From: an uncultured Acidimicrobiaceae bacterium
GTDB taxonomy: Bacteria; Actinomycetota; Acidimicrobiia; Acidimicrobiales; Ilumatobacteraceae
Assembly: GCA_903929185.1 (NCBI GenBank)
Contig: CAIYTS010000158.1
Location: forward strand, 1 to 44,106
Length of the DNA: 44,106 bases
Direction of reading: 5' to 3'
Shown in pieces: positions 8,918 to 18,112 of the stretch; position 1 is the stretch's first letter; each line of letters opens with the position of its first letter. A model generated the notes under the pieces. It was not told the origin of the DNA. It saw only the letters and a program-made list of their open reading frames with translations, and searched no databases. Made by a program: the position numbers and the translations under genes.

Positions 8918-10111
8918 ATGAGAGTTGACACAAATTTTTTCTGCACAGTTCCAATGCCTGATGCAGGAAGCGACTCCGTAACCCCAACATCTCGACGCTA
9001 TGACAACAATGCCGTCATTGAGTGCTACAGAAATCTCGTGGAGTGGGCACGGACTGCCGACTCCCTTGGCTATGACACCATGTGGCTAACAGAACACCAT
9101 TTTCAGTATGAAGGATACGAAGTACTCCCTAACTTGATTCTTTTTGGTCAGCACCTCGCAAGTCAGACTAAGAATTTGCGCCTGGGTCAAATGTTCAATG
9201 TGGTTCCACAGTGGAACCCATTACGTCTTGCTGAAGACTTCGCCATCGCTGACATCATTACTGGTGGTCGCATGGAATTTGGTGTAGGCCGTGGCACTGT
9301 TCCGCGCGAAGCATGGCCACTCGGAACAGTTGTTGCTTCTGGCGATAACGACATGTCCGCCGAGCATGACCGCATCAATAGGCAAATCTTCGAAGAGTCA
9401 ATGGAAATCATCAAGCGTGCATGGACAAACGAGCGTTTTTCATTCCGCGGTGAACATTTCACATTGCCTGCTGATGACATCCCAGACCGTGGTTCAAATG
9501 TCGATGACCTCACCCTAATTCCGCGCCCTCAGCGTGTCGTCGATGTCTACCAACCCGTCACGTCGCCCGAGACAATCGAATACGTACCTCGCGCCGGACA
9601 TAAGGCCGTCTACTGGCTTCAGAATGCAGACAGTCAATTAGATAAGTGGAATAGATTCGCAAAGATTCGCGACGACATGGGTACACCAGTTGCACCAGGC
9701 GATGATCGTTGTCTCGTACTCAACGTTCATGTTGGAAAAACACGAGAAGCTGCAATGAAAAAGGGCAAACCCGGCCACGATGAGTTCTGTCGATTCCTTG
9801 CTCCCTACGGTCGATTCTCTAGCTATCGCAATCCAGATGGATCAAAGGTTGCATTCGACCATTGCCCAACCGTTCAAGAGTCAATTGACCAGAAGATTCA
9901 AGCAATCGGATCCGTCGCTGACGTTGTTGACACAATCGGTTTTTGGCGTGAGCTTCTTGACCTCAAACACCTCACGATCTTTTTCGATTTTCCCGGACTC
10001 ACACGCCAAGAGATGAACGAACAATTACATATGGTGGCTGAAGAAGTTATGCCCCAATTAGGAGAATCAATGGAACGTCGTCCGTTGCCGCAGCTCTCCC
10101 CATTGGTATAA
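8918..10111 (+). CDS. LLM class flavin-dependent oxidoreductase (luciferase-like monooxygenase)
   Basis: WARTADSLGYDTMWLTEHHFQYEGYEVLPNLILFGQHLASQTKNLRLGQMFNVVPQWNPLRLAEDFAIADIITGGRMEFGVGRGT. Confidence 0.92.
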   Translation: MRVDTNFFCTVPMPDAGSDSVTPTSRRYDNNAVIECYRNLVEWARTADSLGYDTMWLTEHHFQYEGYEVLPNLILFGQHLASQTKNLRLGQMFNVVPQWNPLRLAEDFAIADIITGGRMEFGVGRGTVPREAWPLGTVVASGDNDMSAEHDRINRQIFEESMEIIKRAWTNERFSFRGEHFTLPADDIPDRGSNVDDLTLIPRPQRVVDVYQPVTSPETIEYVPRAGHKAVYWLQNADSQLDKWNRFAKIRDDMGTPVAPGDDRCLVLNVHVGKTREAAMKKGKPGHDEFCRFLAPYGRFSSYRNPDGSKVAFDHCPTVQESIDQKIQAIGSVADVVDTIGFWRELLDLKHLTIFFDFPGLTRQEMNEQLHMVAEEVMPQLGESMERRPLPQLSPLV

Positions 10112-10118
10112 ATCTTCA

Positions 10119-11336
10119 GTGACTGATTGCACTCTTTTCACTGGCGCCCAGTTAACTGATGGCTCAATTGTTGACTTATTGGTCAACGATTCGCGTATCT
10201 CATGGATCGGACCTATGGGTCAATGCCCCACATCTCATTCGTCAATAATTTCGCTGGCTGGTCATGTCGTTACATCTTCTTTCGTCGAGCCCCATGCGCA
10301 TCTTGACAAAGCCTTCCTTGCGGACCGCATAACAAATCCTTCTGGCGATCTCATGGGCGCCATTCGTGGACTTGAGGCAGTACGTTCCACAATTACTCAC
10401 GACGACATAGTCGATCGCGCGATGCGAGCTGTCCAGTTGATGTCACGAAATGGTGTGACATCTATTAGAACTCACGCCGATACAACAATTTCAGGTGGTC
10501 TCTCTTCAGTGCTTGCGTTACTTGATGTGAAGAATAGATGTTCACATTTCATGGACCTTCAGGTTGCCATGTTGCTCGAGTGGCCAGTAACAGGCCCCGC
10601 AGGAAAAGAACACCAAGCCCTGGCGCGCGATGCGATCAGCGCAGGCATTGATGTTGTCGGAGGATGTCCACACTTAGACCCTGACCCGCGAGGTGCGGTT
10701 GAATTCTTGTTAGGTCTTGCAACGGATACAGGTCTACCACTCGATTTACATGCCGATGAAAATATGCGATCAGATTCAAGTGACCTAGAGCACCTTGCCG
10801 ACATAGTCATCACAGAGAATCTCTCCCACCAGATGAACGCGAGCCACTGTGTCGCGCTATCGACCAAGTCCGAGATAGATATCGATCGAGTCTCTGAGAA
10901 AGTCGCCGCTGCCGGAATCACCGTCACTGCATTGCCACAGACCAATCTATTTCTGCAGGAACGCGGTGTCTCATCAAATCCAGCGCGTGCCATCACCCCT
11001 ATCCACAGGCTCCAACACGCCGGAGTCGTTGTTGCCGCCGGAGCGGACAACTTGCAGGACCCTTTCAATTTGGTAGGTCGTGGCGATCCCCTTGAAATCG
11101 CGTCACTTCTTATGGTTTCTGCTCACGTCACTGCCCCTGAGGCACTACAGATGATCTCTACCAACGCACATCAAGCAGTACATGGCGCCACTAATTCCCT
11201 CTCCGTTGGCGCGCCCGCAAATTTCGTAGCTTTGCCAGCGGCTAATCTTCGAGAGTCGATTGCGATGGGGCCCCCCGACAGAATTGTTGTATATGGCGGC
11301 GTCGTTCTCGATAATCAAATTCGTAACAGAAAGTAA
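10119..11336 (+). CDS. amidohydrolase family protein (cytosine deaminase CodA-like)
   Basis: FVEPHAHLDKAFLADRI, DLHADENM, NASHCVAL, GADNLQDPFN metal/active-site motifs typical of the CodA-like amidohydrolase branch; GTG start. Confidence 0.88.
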   Translation: MTDCTLFTGAQLTDGSIVDLLVNDSRISWIGPMGQCPTSHSSIISLAGHVVTSSFVEPHAHLDKAFLADRITNPSGDLMGAIRGLEAVRSTITHDDIVDRAMRAVQLMSRNGVTSIRTHADTTISGGLSSVLALLDVKNRCSHFMDLQVAMLLEWPVTGPAGKEHQALARDAISAGIDVVGGCPHLDPDPRGAVEFLLGLATDTGLPLDLHADENMRSDSSDLEHLADIVITENLSHQMNASHCVALSTKSEIDIDRVSEKVAAAGITVTALPQTNLFLQERGVSSNPARAITPIHRLQHAGVVVAAGADNLQDPFNLVGRGDPLEIASLLMVSAHVTAPEALQMISTNAHQAVHGATNSLSVGAPANFVALPAANLRESIAMGPPDRIVVYGGVVLDNQIRNRK

Positions 11337-11375
11337 ACCTTTTCGTGACACAGGTGACCCTAACAATGCCCTATC

Positions 11376-12164
11376 TTGTTTCTAGTGAGTGCGACGGAGA
11401 CAATGATCATGAGTGAAGTTCCAGCTTCTTCCTCCGCCCTCCTGTCTTTTAACAACGTTTCAATGACGTTTGATGAAGGAACAAAAGCACTCGACAACGT
11501 ATCGCTCTCTATCAACGCAGGTGAATTCGTCACCGTTGTAGGGCCCTCAGGTTGCGGAAAGTCAACACTTCTGCGCATTGCTTCTAACCTTGAAGCAAAC
11601 ACCGGTGGCACCTGCACAATCGACCGCAACAGCATTGGGTATGTCTTTCAAGATGCAACACTCATGCCATGGCGAACTGTTGCTCGAAACGTAGAACTCA
11701 TTGCTGAACTTCACAAGCTTCCTAAGTCAGATCGACAGAAGTTGGCAGCTGAAGCAATCGAACTAGTCGGCCTCAACGGTTTCGAAGACAAATACCCTCG
11801 CCAGCTCTCAGGCGGAATGCGTATGCGTGCTTCCCTCGCTCGTTCATTGGTCATGAAGCCGAAAGTCTTCTTATTTGACGAACCCTTTGGTGCTCTCGAT
11901 GAAATCACTCGCGAACGTTTGAACGACGAACTACTTCGTCTATTTCAACACGAGGGATTTGCCGGACTCTTCATCACACACTCGATTACCGAAGCTGTTT
12001 ATATGTCTACGAAAGTTCTCGTCATGTCAGCGCGACCTGGAAAAATCATCGCTTCTTTTGATGTTCCTTTCGCATATCCACGCTCTCACGACCTTCGGTA
12101 TGAACCAGAATTTGGAGAATTGTGCGGGAAGATTTCGCACGCGTTGCGAGGAGCCCACGAATGA
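11376..12164 (+). CDS. ABC transporter ATP-binding protein (SsuB/TauB-like)
   Basis: Walker A GPSGCGKSTLL, Q-loop, signature LSGGMRMRASLARSL, Walker B VFLFDEPFGALDE, H-loop. Actual start may be the ATG at 11409 (MSEVPASS). Confidence 0.95.
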   Translation: MFLVSATETMIMSEVPASSSALLSFNNVSMTFDEGTKALDNVSLSINAGEFVTVVGPSGCGKSTLLRIASNLEANTGGTCTIDRNSIGYVFQDATLMPWRTVARNVELIAELHKLPKSDRQKLAAEAIELVGLNGFEDKYPRQLSGGMRMRASLARSLVMKPKVFLFDEPFGALDEITRERLNDELLRLFQHEGFAGLFITHSITEAVYMSTKVLVMSARPGKIIASFDVPFAYPRSHDLRYEPEFGELCGKISHALRGAHE

Positions 12165-13024
12165 GCACCACTAACGTCACTTCATCATCTATAGAAGAAG
12201 TAATTCCCGACAAACGGGATCAGTTCTCACTGACTGACTACATCGGGCCTGCAATTGTCTTTATGGCCTTCATCGGTATTTGGTATCTGTTTTCAACCGT
12301 TGTTCTTCCAGAACAAAAACGATTCTTGCTTCCAACGCCGCACAAGGTGATCTCAGAGGGATTCTTTGTATGGCGTTCGGGCGAACGACGCGGTCTTCAA
12401 CCAATTCTGTTGTCCTTGTGGGACTCGGCCAAGATCGCCCTCATGGGGCTATCGATAACGATCGTTGTCGGCATGAGCCTGGCAGTTCTCATGAGTTCCA
12501 GTCGCTGGCTTGAGCGGGCAACATGGCCATATTTAGTAGCAGTGCAAAGTGCACCCGTCCTTGCGCTTACTCCCCTCATTCGTGCACTGATTGATGGCAC
12601 ACAAACACAACGATTGCTGGTCGTTGTATTGATTGCCATGTTTCCCATCGTTAGCAACACTCTGTTTGGTCTTCTGTCGGCCGATAAGAGCCAACATGAA
12701 TTATTCACATTGCAAGGCGCTTCTAAATGGACTCGACTAGTAAAATTGCAGTTTCCTGCAGCGCTGCCGAATATTTTCGTAGGGCTACGCATCTCAGCTG
12801 GTCTTGCCGTTATCGGAGCAGTTGTCGGTGACTTTTATTTTCGTCAAGGCGGCGTTGTCGGTATTGGTGCACAAATCGACGTGTACCGAAATCGCTTGTG
12901 GGGAGCAGAACTCATCACAGCAATCATTCTTGCCAGCTCACTCGGTCTGGTGGTGTTCCTCTTTTTTGGATGGGTCTCTCGTAGAGCCATCGGAAAATGG
13001 CACATCATCAATAGGGGTCATTGA
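12161..13024 (+). CDS. ABC transporter permease (SsuC/TauC-like)
   Basis: Multi-span BPD-transport type permease, ...QGASKWTRLVKLQFPAALPNIFVGLRISAGLAVIGAVVGDF (EAA-like loop); ATGA overlap with ATPase gene. Confidence 0.93.
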   Translation: MSTTNVTSSSIEEVIPDKRDQFSLTDYIGPAIVFMAFIGIWYLFSTVVLPEQKRFLLPTPHKVISEGFFVWRSGERRGLQPILLSLWDSAKIALMGLSITIVVGMSLAVLMSSSRWLERATWPYLVAVQSAPVLALTPLIRALIDGTQTQRLLVVVLIAMFPIVSNTLFGLLSADKSQHELFTLQGASKWTRLVKLQFPAALPNIFVGLRISAGLAVIGAVVGDFYFRQGGVVGIGAQIDVYRNRLWGAELITAIILASSLGLVVFLFFGWVSRRAIGKWHIINRGH

Positions 13025-13060
13025 CCCGCACATCACCAACTACCAGGAGAACAACCAACC

Positions 13061-14215
13061 ATGAAAAAAAGACCACTACTAGCAACAGCAGTCATAGCTG
13101 CACTCGCTCTTGCAGCGTGTGGCGGCAGTGATACTGCTGCTCCAGACACAACTGCAGCAGCAGCAACTGGCGTCGACCTCGTCGCAGCCGGTTGCCCAGC
13201 CACAGTGTCAATCCAGACCGACTGGAACCCAGAAGCTGAACACGGCAACTTGTACCAACTTGTTGGTCCTGGTTACACAGTAGACAAGGCCAAGCTCCGC
13301 GTCACTGGTGACCTCATGGCCGGCGGCAAGACCACTGGAGTCAAGGTTGAAATTCGCGCTGGTGGTCCAGCAATCGGATACAGCCAAGTAACAGCAGAGC
13401 TCTACAAGGATCCAAGCATCCTTCTTGGTTTCACCAGCACTGACGAAGCCGTTGCACACTCAACCGACTTCCCAACACAGGCTGTTGTTGCACCGTTCAA
13501 CATCAACCCACAAATCATCATGTGGGACCCAAATACATATCCAGACGTTAAGACAATCGGCGACTTGAAGGCCACTGGTGCAAAGGTTCGCTATTTCGAT
13601 GGCGCTGCGTACATGGATTACTTCACAAGCACCGGAATCTTGGACAAGAAGCAAGTTGACGGAACATATGACGGTGCACCTGCTTCGTTCATCGCTGCAG
13701 GCGGAAAAGACACCCAACAGGGTTTCGGTACTGCTGAGCCATACGCCTACAAGAATTTGTTCAAGGACTGGATGAAGGATGTTGCGTACCAGTACATCCA
13801 TGATGCAGGCTGGACCGCTTACGCTCAGTCACTTGGTGGAACACCAGCGAATATCGCGAAGTACGACACCTGCCTGAAGGCACTCGTTCCAGTTATCCAG
13901 CAAGCAGCAGTTGATTATGTTGCTGCACCAGATACAGCAAACGCCATCATCGTCGATGCCGTAACCCAATACAACAATGGTTGGACATATGACGCAGGTC
14001 AGGGTAAAGCTGCAGTAGCGAAGATGCAAGAAGACAAGCTCATTGCAAATAGTCCAGACGGAACACTCGGTTCTTTCGACATGGATCGCATAACTGCATT
14101 CATCACGACCGCAACTCCAGTGTTCACCTCAACTGGCGCAAAGGTTAAAGATGGCCTTGTGGCTGAAGACATCGTCACAAACAAGTACATCAACCCAGCA
14201 ATCAAGCTCGGTTAA
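13061..14215 (+). CDS. ABC transporter substrate-binding lipoprotein (NMT1/SsuA-like)
   Basis: Signal peptide with lipobox LALAACGGS; IQTDWNPEAEHGNLYQLVG-type start of NMT1-like SBP; follows ATPase and permease genes. Confidence 0.88.
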   Translation: MKKRPLLATAVIAALALAACGGSDTAAPDTTAAAATGVDLVAAGCPATVSIQTDWNPEAEHGNLYQLVGPGYTVDKAKLRVTGDLMAGGKTTGVKVEIRAGGPAIGYSQVTAELYKDPSILLGFTSTDEAVAHSTDFPTQAVVAPFNINPQIIMWDPNTYPDVKTIGDLKATGAKVRYFDGAAYMDYFTSTGILDKKQVDGTYDGAPASFIAAGGKDTQQGFGTAEPYAYKNLFKDWMKDVAYQYIHDAGWTAYAQSLGGTPANIAKYDTCLKALVPVIQQAAVDYVAAPDTANAIIVDAVTQYNNGWTYDAGQGKAAVAKMQEDKLIANSPDGTLGSFDMDRITAFITTATPVFTSTGAKVKDGLVAEDIVTNKYINPAIKLG

Positions 14216-14231
14216 ATAATCACAACATATT

Positions 14232-14261
14232 GGGGAGGGGCAGAAATGCTCCTCCCCTTTT
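14232..14261 (+). terminator. Rho-independent terminator after ABC transporter operon
   Basis: GGGGAGGGGCA-GAAA-TGCTCCTCCCC stem (11 bp including one G-T wobble, GNRA loop) followed by TTTT. Confidence 0.9.
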
Positions 14262-14265
14262 GTGT

Positions 14266-15042
14266 TTATCGGCCGAAGTCGAACCGGCTGATTTCCTTCA
14301 TCGCTATACCGAGCGAATCAACTGCACCGCTAAACATGCGAGCACCCAGTTCTACGCTTGCACCGGTTGGATCACCGATATGGCCCTCTGGGAAGAAATC
14401 ATTCGATAACCAACCAAAAGCCACACGACCACCGAACTTCACTTGTTCGTTCTTTGCAAGACCTTCAGGTACACGTCGCACAGCAAGCGACATATCCACG
14501 AGATCAGGGCGCAGATGCAACATGACAGAGGTTTCATCGACTCCACCATGAACACCCATCCCGAGCTCAGATTCAGCAGACGAACCGCCCTGGTCTGCAG
14601 GCATATGCGGATGCGCGAGGAAGGTCTGTAGTCCGTACTTCAATCGAAGTTCACGGTTCATCATTGCCATCAATGCACTATTGCCGCCGTGGCCATTAAT
14701 AAACATGATCTTCTTTGCTGGAGTCGATGCAACACATCGACCAATATCATCAATCACCGCCATCATGGTTGTCGCCGATAGCCACATTGTTCCTGCTGCC
14801 CATGCATGCTCGTTTGATTTTGTAAAAGGAAGAGTCGGCAACAGCCAAGCATTGGTCTCAGCGCCAAACTTCTCTACTGCAGCCCGAGACACGGCGTCGG
14901 CCACTACGAAGTCCGTATTCAATGGCAAGTGGGGACCGTGTTGTTCAATTGCGCCCAACGGTAAGACAACTATCGAATCCTTTGATAATTCGGCCGATAA
15001 TTGCAATGCGGAAAGGTCACCCAGTAATCGTGAAGAAGCCAT
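14266..15042 (-). CDS. creatininase family protein
   Basis: VLPLGAIEQHGPHLPLNTDFVVADAV and INGHGGNSALM metal-binding motifs of creatininase/ArfB/MftE superfamily. Confidence 0.92.
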   Translation of the reverse strand: MASSRLLGDLSALQLSAELSKDSIVVLPLGAIEQHGPHLPLNTDFVVADAVSRAAVEKFGAETNAWLLPTLPFTKSNEHAWAAGTMWLSATTMMAVIDDIGRCVASTPAKKIMFINGHGGNSALMAMMNRELRLKYGLQTFLAHPHMPADQGGSSAESELGMGVHGGVDETSVMLHLRPDLVDMSLAVRRVPEGLAKNEQVKFGGRVAFGWLSNDFFPEGHIGDPTGASVELGARMFSGAVDSLGIAMKEISRFDFGR

Positions 15043-15076
15043 GCGTCAAACCTATCTGAGTGCTTGAATAGAGACC

Positions 15077-16633
15077 ATGACTAAGCGCGCAGAAACTGAT
15101 TTTGACGCCATTGTTATTGGGGCGGGCCACAACGGACTTGTCACAGCGGCCTACCTTGCACGCCACGGATTATCGACTTTGCTCATTGAGGCACGCTCGG
15201 ACGTTGGTGGCACCGCCGCCAGCGAGCAATACGCAGGGGCAACGGTCAATATCTGTAACTGTGACCACCTCACATTTCGTACAACCCCGATTGCAGAAGA
15301 ACTCAACCTCTCTGCGCACGGTCTTGAGTACATCGATGTCGAACCGCCACAAATCAACGGCGACTGGACAACAGAAAAGTTCTGGCCGTTATGGCATGAC
15401 GTCGATAGAACACTTGACGAACTGGCCATTGCGCATCCTGGCTCAGTTGATGGATACAGACAGTTCGCCCAGACTGCCATTCCGGTCGCTCGTCTTATCC
15501 TTGAAGCCGCCGCTAATCCACCAACGCGCGGCTCATTATTGTCCACCGTCATTCGTCGAGGCGGTCGCGGAGTTGCCTCAATGCTTCGCATGAGTCGCAT
15601 GTCAGCAGCTGACGTGATGCGGCAGTTTTTTGACGACGAGGCTGTCATTGGACCAGCGATGGTGGAAGGTCCTGTTGTGTGGGGAATCTCACCCGAGACT
15701 CCAGGCACCGGCCTCGGTGCTATTTCCTATGCCCTGCGTCATGTCGGGACACTCGGACGTCCGGTCGGCGGAAGTGGCATGTTGCCAGAAGCGCTGAAAC
15801 AATCTTTCCTTGCAGCTGGCGGTTACTTACGAACGAGCACACGAGTGGTCGGAATCATTTGCGAGGGATCTCGTGTCAGCGCAGTGCAAACCGGTGATGG
15901 CGCAACAGTAACCGCCCGCATTGTCGTCTCTGCGTGCGACCCTCAACGCACATTCGTTCAGTGGCTAAAGAATCCCCCAGCCAAAGCCAATTCACTCATT
16001 AATCGCTGGAAGAGCCACACACCTGGCGAAGGATACGAATCAAAGATTGACGCGATCACAAACACTCCTCCATCATTCAACGCATTTACAGATTCGCTAA
16101 CCAACCTTCAATCCACTGGCTCAACTGTCATCGTTAGTCCGTCGTTAGCGGAACTCCATCGCGGTTCTCAATTAATGCGCGAAGGAAAAACAATGCCCCG
16201 CATGGCGTTACTTGCTAATACTCCGTCGAACATCGACAACACCCTTGCACCCGCAGGTAAAAGTGTCTTCAGTCTCGAAGCGTTGTACACGCCGTATTCA
16301 TTCGTTGACGGTTGGGAATCACGTGATGAACCCGAACGCTGGCTCCGTCAATTTGGATCATTGGTTCAACCAAGCTTCATGGATTCGATTGAAACATGGA
16401 GAGTTTTAACTCCAGCAGATTATGAATCTCAATTCCATCTTCCCAAAGGTCACGCACTCAGCTTTGGAGGTGGACCATTGGCCGCCTTTATGGGTTCCAC
16501 GCCAGAACTCACTAGATATCACACGCCAATTAAGGGCTTGTATCTCACCGGGGCAGCAACTTTTCCTGGTGCCGGAGTTTGGGGGTCGAGTGGCCGCAAT
16601 GCGGCACTGACCATCATTAAAGAAATGGGATGA
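15077..16633 (+). CDS. NAD(P)/FAD-dependent oxidoreductase (phytoene desaturase/PYROXD2-like)
   Basis: DAIVIGAGHNGLVTAAYLARHGLSTLLIEARSDVGGTAAS dinucleotide-binding fold and C-terminal GLYLTGAATFPGAGVWGSSGRNAA. Confidence 0.9.
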   Translation: MTKRAETDFDAIVIGAGHNGLVTAAYLARHGLSTLLIEARSDVGGTAASEQYAGATVNICNCDHLTFRTTPIAEELNLSAHGLEYIDVEPPQINGDWTTEKFWPLWHDVDRTLDELAIAHPGSVDGYRQFAQTAIPVARLILEAAANPPTRGSLLSTVIRRGGRGVASMLRMSRMSAADVMRQFFDDEAVIGPAMVEGPVVWGISPETPGTGLGAISYALRHVGTLGRPVGGSGMLPEALKQSFLAAGGYLRTSTRVVGIICEGSRVSAVQTGDGATVTARIVVSACDPQRTFVQWLKNPPAKANSLINRWKSHTPGEGYESKIDAITNTPPSFNAFTDSLTNLQSTGSTVIVSPSLAELHRGSQLMREGKTMPRMALLANTPSNIDNTLAPAGKSVFSLEALYTPYSFVDGWESRDEPERWLRQFGSLVQPSFMDSIETWRVLTPADYESQFHLPKGHALSFGGGPLAAFMGSTPELTRYHTPIKGLYLTGAATFPGAGVWGSSGRNAALTIIKEMG

Positions 16634-16636
16634 CGC

Positions 16637-17131
16637 TCAGGCGTCTTTGACAATCCCAGAACGCTTCACAACTGGGTCCTTGTCGCTCCACGGGAAGTTA
16701 ATCCACAAGTCAGTGTGCTTCCATACGTATTCACATTGAACAACTGAGTGCGACTTTTCGTACAACACTGCGGAACGAACTTCTTTCACCCGACCTTTGA
16801 AAAAGTCTTGAACTATTTTGAGTGTGTGACCAGTATCAGCGACGTCATCAACGATAAGAACTCGCGCGAACCGCAATTCAACAAGGTCTGGCACTGGAGG
16901 AAGAATCATCGGAACAGGAAGACGCTCGTCAACACCCGTGTAGAACTCAACATTCATTGTGTAAAGGTTCTTTACGGCAAGTGCATAACCAAGTGCTCCA
17001 GCTGCAAGCAAACCGCCACGCGCAATAGCCAAAATGATGTCTGGCTCGTATCCCCCCTCGGCGACACTGGTTGCTAGCTCTCGGCTCGCTTCACCAAATA
17101 TTTCCCAGGACATGATTTCACGTTCGCTCAC
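16637..17131 (-). CDS. phosphoribosyltransferase (COG2236/xanthine-hypoxanthine type)
   Basis: DIILAIARGGLLAAGALGYAL and PRPP loop RVLIVDDVADTGHTL; start may be M at 17113 (MSWEIFGEAS). Confidence 0.88.
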   Translation of the reverse strand: MSEREIMSWEIFGEASRELATSVAEGGYEPDIILAIARGGLLAAGALGYALAVKNLYTMNVEFYTGVDERLPVPMILPPVPDLVELRFARVLIVDDVADTGHTLKIVQDFFKGRVKEVRSAVLYEKSHSVVQCEYVWKHTDLWINFPWSDKDPVVKRSGIVKDA

Positions 17132-17202
17132 GTCACAAAACTAGTCGCAACTGCTCGCCGCCACCGATTCCGTGTGAATTTCAAACAAAAAGTTAAGAAC
17201 CG

Positions 17203-18003
17203 TCACGCACGATATTGAGGAGGCCTACCCTCTCGCTTTGCTCGCTGTGTCTCTCGAGCGTCATCTGAGAAACTTGCCATTATCTGTTGACGGTTCTCCA
17301 TGTCGATAGCTGCCTGCAAGCCAGGGATCTCGAGAGATGCCCACATGCCCTCTTTTGTGAGAGCGACACCTATCGGACTGTTCAACATGATTTCTTGAGC
17401 CTTGATATATGCCGCATCAAGCAATACTTCAGATGGCAGAACCTCGGTCACTAGTCCAATGCGAAGTGCTTCCTCAGAATCAAAAAGACGACCAGTCAAC
17501 ATAATCTCGTGGGCACGGGCCGCTCCGATGAGTCGTGGAAGCAACCAACTTGTTCCGATATCGCAGGCTGACAGCCCAATGCGGATGAAGGCTGCATTAA
17601 AACGAGCTGTCTCTGCACACAAGCGCAGGTCTGATCCGAGGACAAGTGCAAATCCACCTCCAGCGGCTGGACCATTCACAGCCGCAATAATCGGCTGAGG
17701 AATTGATCGCATCTTCGGGATGAGCGAGGCAATGTGTTTCTGAACCGCAAATCCCTTTTCAACACTGCCTGTCCATTCGAACCCTGGTGCCTGTCCGTAT
17801 CCTCCGAGATCTAGTCCGGCACAGAACCCACGACCACTACCAGTAAGAACAGCCACGCGGATATCACGCGACCGACCGATGAGGGAAAAGGTCTCGTGTA
17901 GTGCCTCAACCATCGTTGACGTCATTGCATTCAACTTGTCGGGGCGATTCATCGTGACCAGAGCGATGCCGTCACGGGGATACGTCAGTTCAATTTCAGC
18001 CAT
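17203..18003 (-). CDS. enoyl-CoA hydratase/isomerase family protein
   Basis: MAEIELTYPRDGIALVTMNRPDKLNAMTSTM, VLTGSGRGFCAGLDLGG, IAAVNGPAAGGGFALVLGSDLRL crotonase motifs; ORF extends to 18096. Confidence 0.92.
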   Translation of the reverse strand: MAEIELTYPRDGIALVTMNRPDKLNAMTSTMVEALHETFSLIGRSRDIRVAVLTGSGRGFCAGLDLGGYGQAPGFEWTGSVEKGFAVQKHIASLIPKMRSIPQPIIAAVNGPAAGGGFALVLGSDLRLCAETARFNAAFIRIGLSACDIGTSWLLPRLIGAARAHEIMLTGRLFDSEEALRIGLVTEVLPSEVLLDAAYIKAQEIMLNSPIGVALTKEGMWASLEIPGLQAAIDMENRQQIMASFSDDARETQRAKREGRPPQYRA

Positions 18004-18112
18004 GTGTAATCGTGTCACTTTTTCGGGCCTAGTACCCATACGGGCCGTTCTGTAATGCACACTGGCCCACATCCCTATGGGCAATAATGGATTCATTCGT
18101 TTTTAGGACTCT

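Noticed and set aside
14266-15042. Creatininase-family gene as MftE of a mycofactocin cluster
   Set aside because: No MftA/B/C/D/F-like genes in the neighbourhood.
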